Below, in pieces: positions 6,060-8,976 of a stretch of DNA of 8,976 bases. The notes under the pieces were generated by a model, which was not told the origin of the DNA, did not search any database, and saw only the letters and a list, made by a program, of their open reading frames with translations. The stretch lies in the NCBI GenBank assembly GCA_007123425.1, contig SKLC01000236.1, positions 1 through 8,976 on the forward strand. Direction: 5' to 3'. The first letter of the stretch is position 1, and every line of letters starts with the position of its first letter. A program made the position numbers and the translations under genes. This DNA is from Nitriliruptoraceae bacterium. Lineage in GTDB: Bacteria; Actinomycetota; Nitriliruptoria; Nitriliruptorales; Nitriliruptoraceae.

Positions 6060-6100
6060 GGGCCGTCGGCACTGGGCCGTGAGCCCGAGATCGACGGCCC
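6060..6100. terminator. Two-part hairpin between convergent genes
   Basis: GGGCCGTCG (6060-6068) pairs with CGACGGCCC (6092-6100), and an inner GGGC/GCCC hairpin (6074-6077 with 6083-6086) fills the space. It lies in the 70-base gap between the stop of the DUF4190-like gene (6047) and that of recG (6118), fitting a two-way terminator. No T-tract is present. Confidence 0.5.
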
Positions 6101-6117
6101 TGGACCTGGTGGCGCGC

Positions 6118-8309
<2,192 letters not shown>

Positions 8310-8313
<4 letters not shown>

Positions 8314-8976
8314 TCGACGCCGACCGCGTAGCGCGACGGACGATGGCCGGTGTCGATCACCTCGACCTCACCGCGGGTGCGGGTCGAAAGCAGCTCCTGC
8401 GCCCGCGTGCGCTCGGCCTCGGGAGCCGTGGCCCCCAGCAGCAGCGTGGTGCGCTCCGCGGCGCCCACGTCGAGGCCCTCGCACACCATGGCCAGCGCCT
8501 CGAGCGGGTCCTCGAGCGCGGCCGTCACCTCCCCGGCCACCACGGCGAGCGGCTGCCCCGCACGCACCGCCCCGACCGGCGTGGAGGCATCGCGGACGGC
8601 CGCGACGACCTCCCCCGTGCGCAGCGCCCCCGCGGCCTCGCGCATGTCGGCCAGGACCGGCTCCACCGGGCCCTCCGGCCCGAGCACCGACAGCGCCGCC
8701 AGCACCGCACACAGCGAGTCGGCCTCCTCGATCACGTCGAAGGGCCGCCCGCCCTCGGCCACGGCGACCTGCTGGGCCTGGTGGGCGGTGGCGATTGCGT
8801 TGGGGTGGCCCGGCAGCACGACCACCCGCTCGGTGCGGACGTCGCCGGCGGCGTTGAGCAGGTCCGCCACCGACGGCAGCGCCCCCGCGTGCCCCGGGAC
8901 CACCACCGCGCCCTGCTGCTCGGCCAGAGCGCGGGCACCGGCGCCGTCCAGGACCGCCAGCGCCCCGACGACGGCG
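8310..8976 (-). CDS. FakA/YloV-like DAK2-family protein, C-terminal part (partial)
   Basis: The frame is open from the window edge (8975) to TGA at 8312..8310, giving 221 residues plus stop; the N-terminal DAK2 kinase domain lies outside. What is seen is the C-terminal, DegV-like domain of the family: VVLPGHPNAIATAHQA (compare the usual VLPN-N-NII-AA-QA), a region ending in MREAAGALRTGEVVAAVRD, G-V-AGQPLAVVAGEV, LLLGATAPEAERTRA, and the closing EVEVIDTGHRPSRYAVGVE, close to the usual ending GGQP-YPLLIGVE. In Firmicutes FakA phosphorylates fatty acids held by FakB; in actinobacteria the role of this homologue is less clear. The GTG at 8906 is internal. It overlaps recG by 4 bases, and the order DAK2 protein then recG is common in Gram-positive genomes, which supports the call. 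Confidence 0.8.

Noticed and set aside
8800..8976. Loss of the GGQTMNPS motif in the FakA-like protein as a sign of decay
   Set aside because: Actinobacterial members often have a divergent sequence here (PS-x-x-DLL is kept as LPSVADLL), and the frame is intact.

Overview
The window is very GC-rich. Every gene start visible in it except those of the 4848..6047 gene and the putative leader ORF is GTG, third codon positions are almost all G or C, and the gene content (CtpI-like P-type ATPase end, MgtE, FakA/DAK2 protein next to RecG) fits a high-GC actinobacterium (Actinomycetota). I cannot name the genus. No mobile element, CRISPR array, tRNA or rRNA was seen, and the genes look chromosomal and mostly housekeeping.

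Layout. At 2..394 (+) lies the C-terminal end of a CtpI-type cation P-type ATPase. It converges with a two-gene minus-strand operon at 2757..414: a flavin-containing monooxygenase, then an alpha/beta hydrolase whose start lies inside the monooxygenase end. The convergent stops share one palindrome (391..417) that looks like a two-way terminator. The operon has a clear sigma-70-like promoter at 2832..2860. Upstream, also on the minus strand, is mgtE (4213..2876), a CBS-domain Mg2+ channel.

The stretch 4214..4847 lies between mgtE and a divergently transcribed membrane protein gene (4848..6047, DUF4190-like N-terminus plus two beta-rich domains). It holds no ordinary gene, but the minus strand carries what looks like a regulatory leader for mgtE. 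In order of transcription this has a candidate promoter (4540..4568), a 37-codon ORF with two acidic-then-proline stretches (4471..4358), two perfect 12-bp GC hairpins inside that ORF, an SD-like AGGAGGTGA at its stop, and a further foldable segment before mgtE. This resembles in principle, not in sequence, the proline/acidic leader peptides that control Mg2+ transporter genes in enterobacteria. It is the most interesting item in the window.

The right third is a minus-strand pair, the C-terminal part of a FakA/YloV-like DAK2-family protein (8976..8310, start outside the window) and recG (8313..6118), overlapping by 4 bases. This pairing is common in Gram-positive bacteria. recG converges with the 4848..6047 gene across a 70-base gap that holds a bipartite hairpin.
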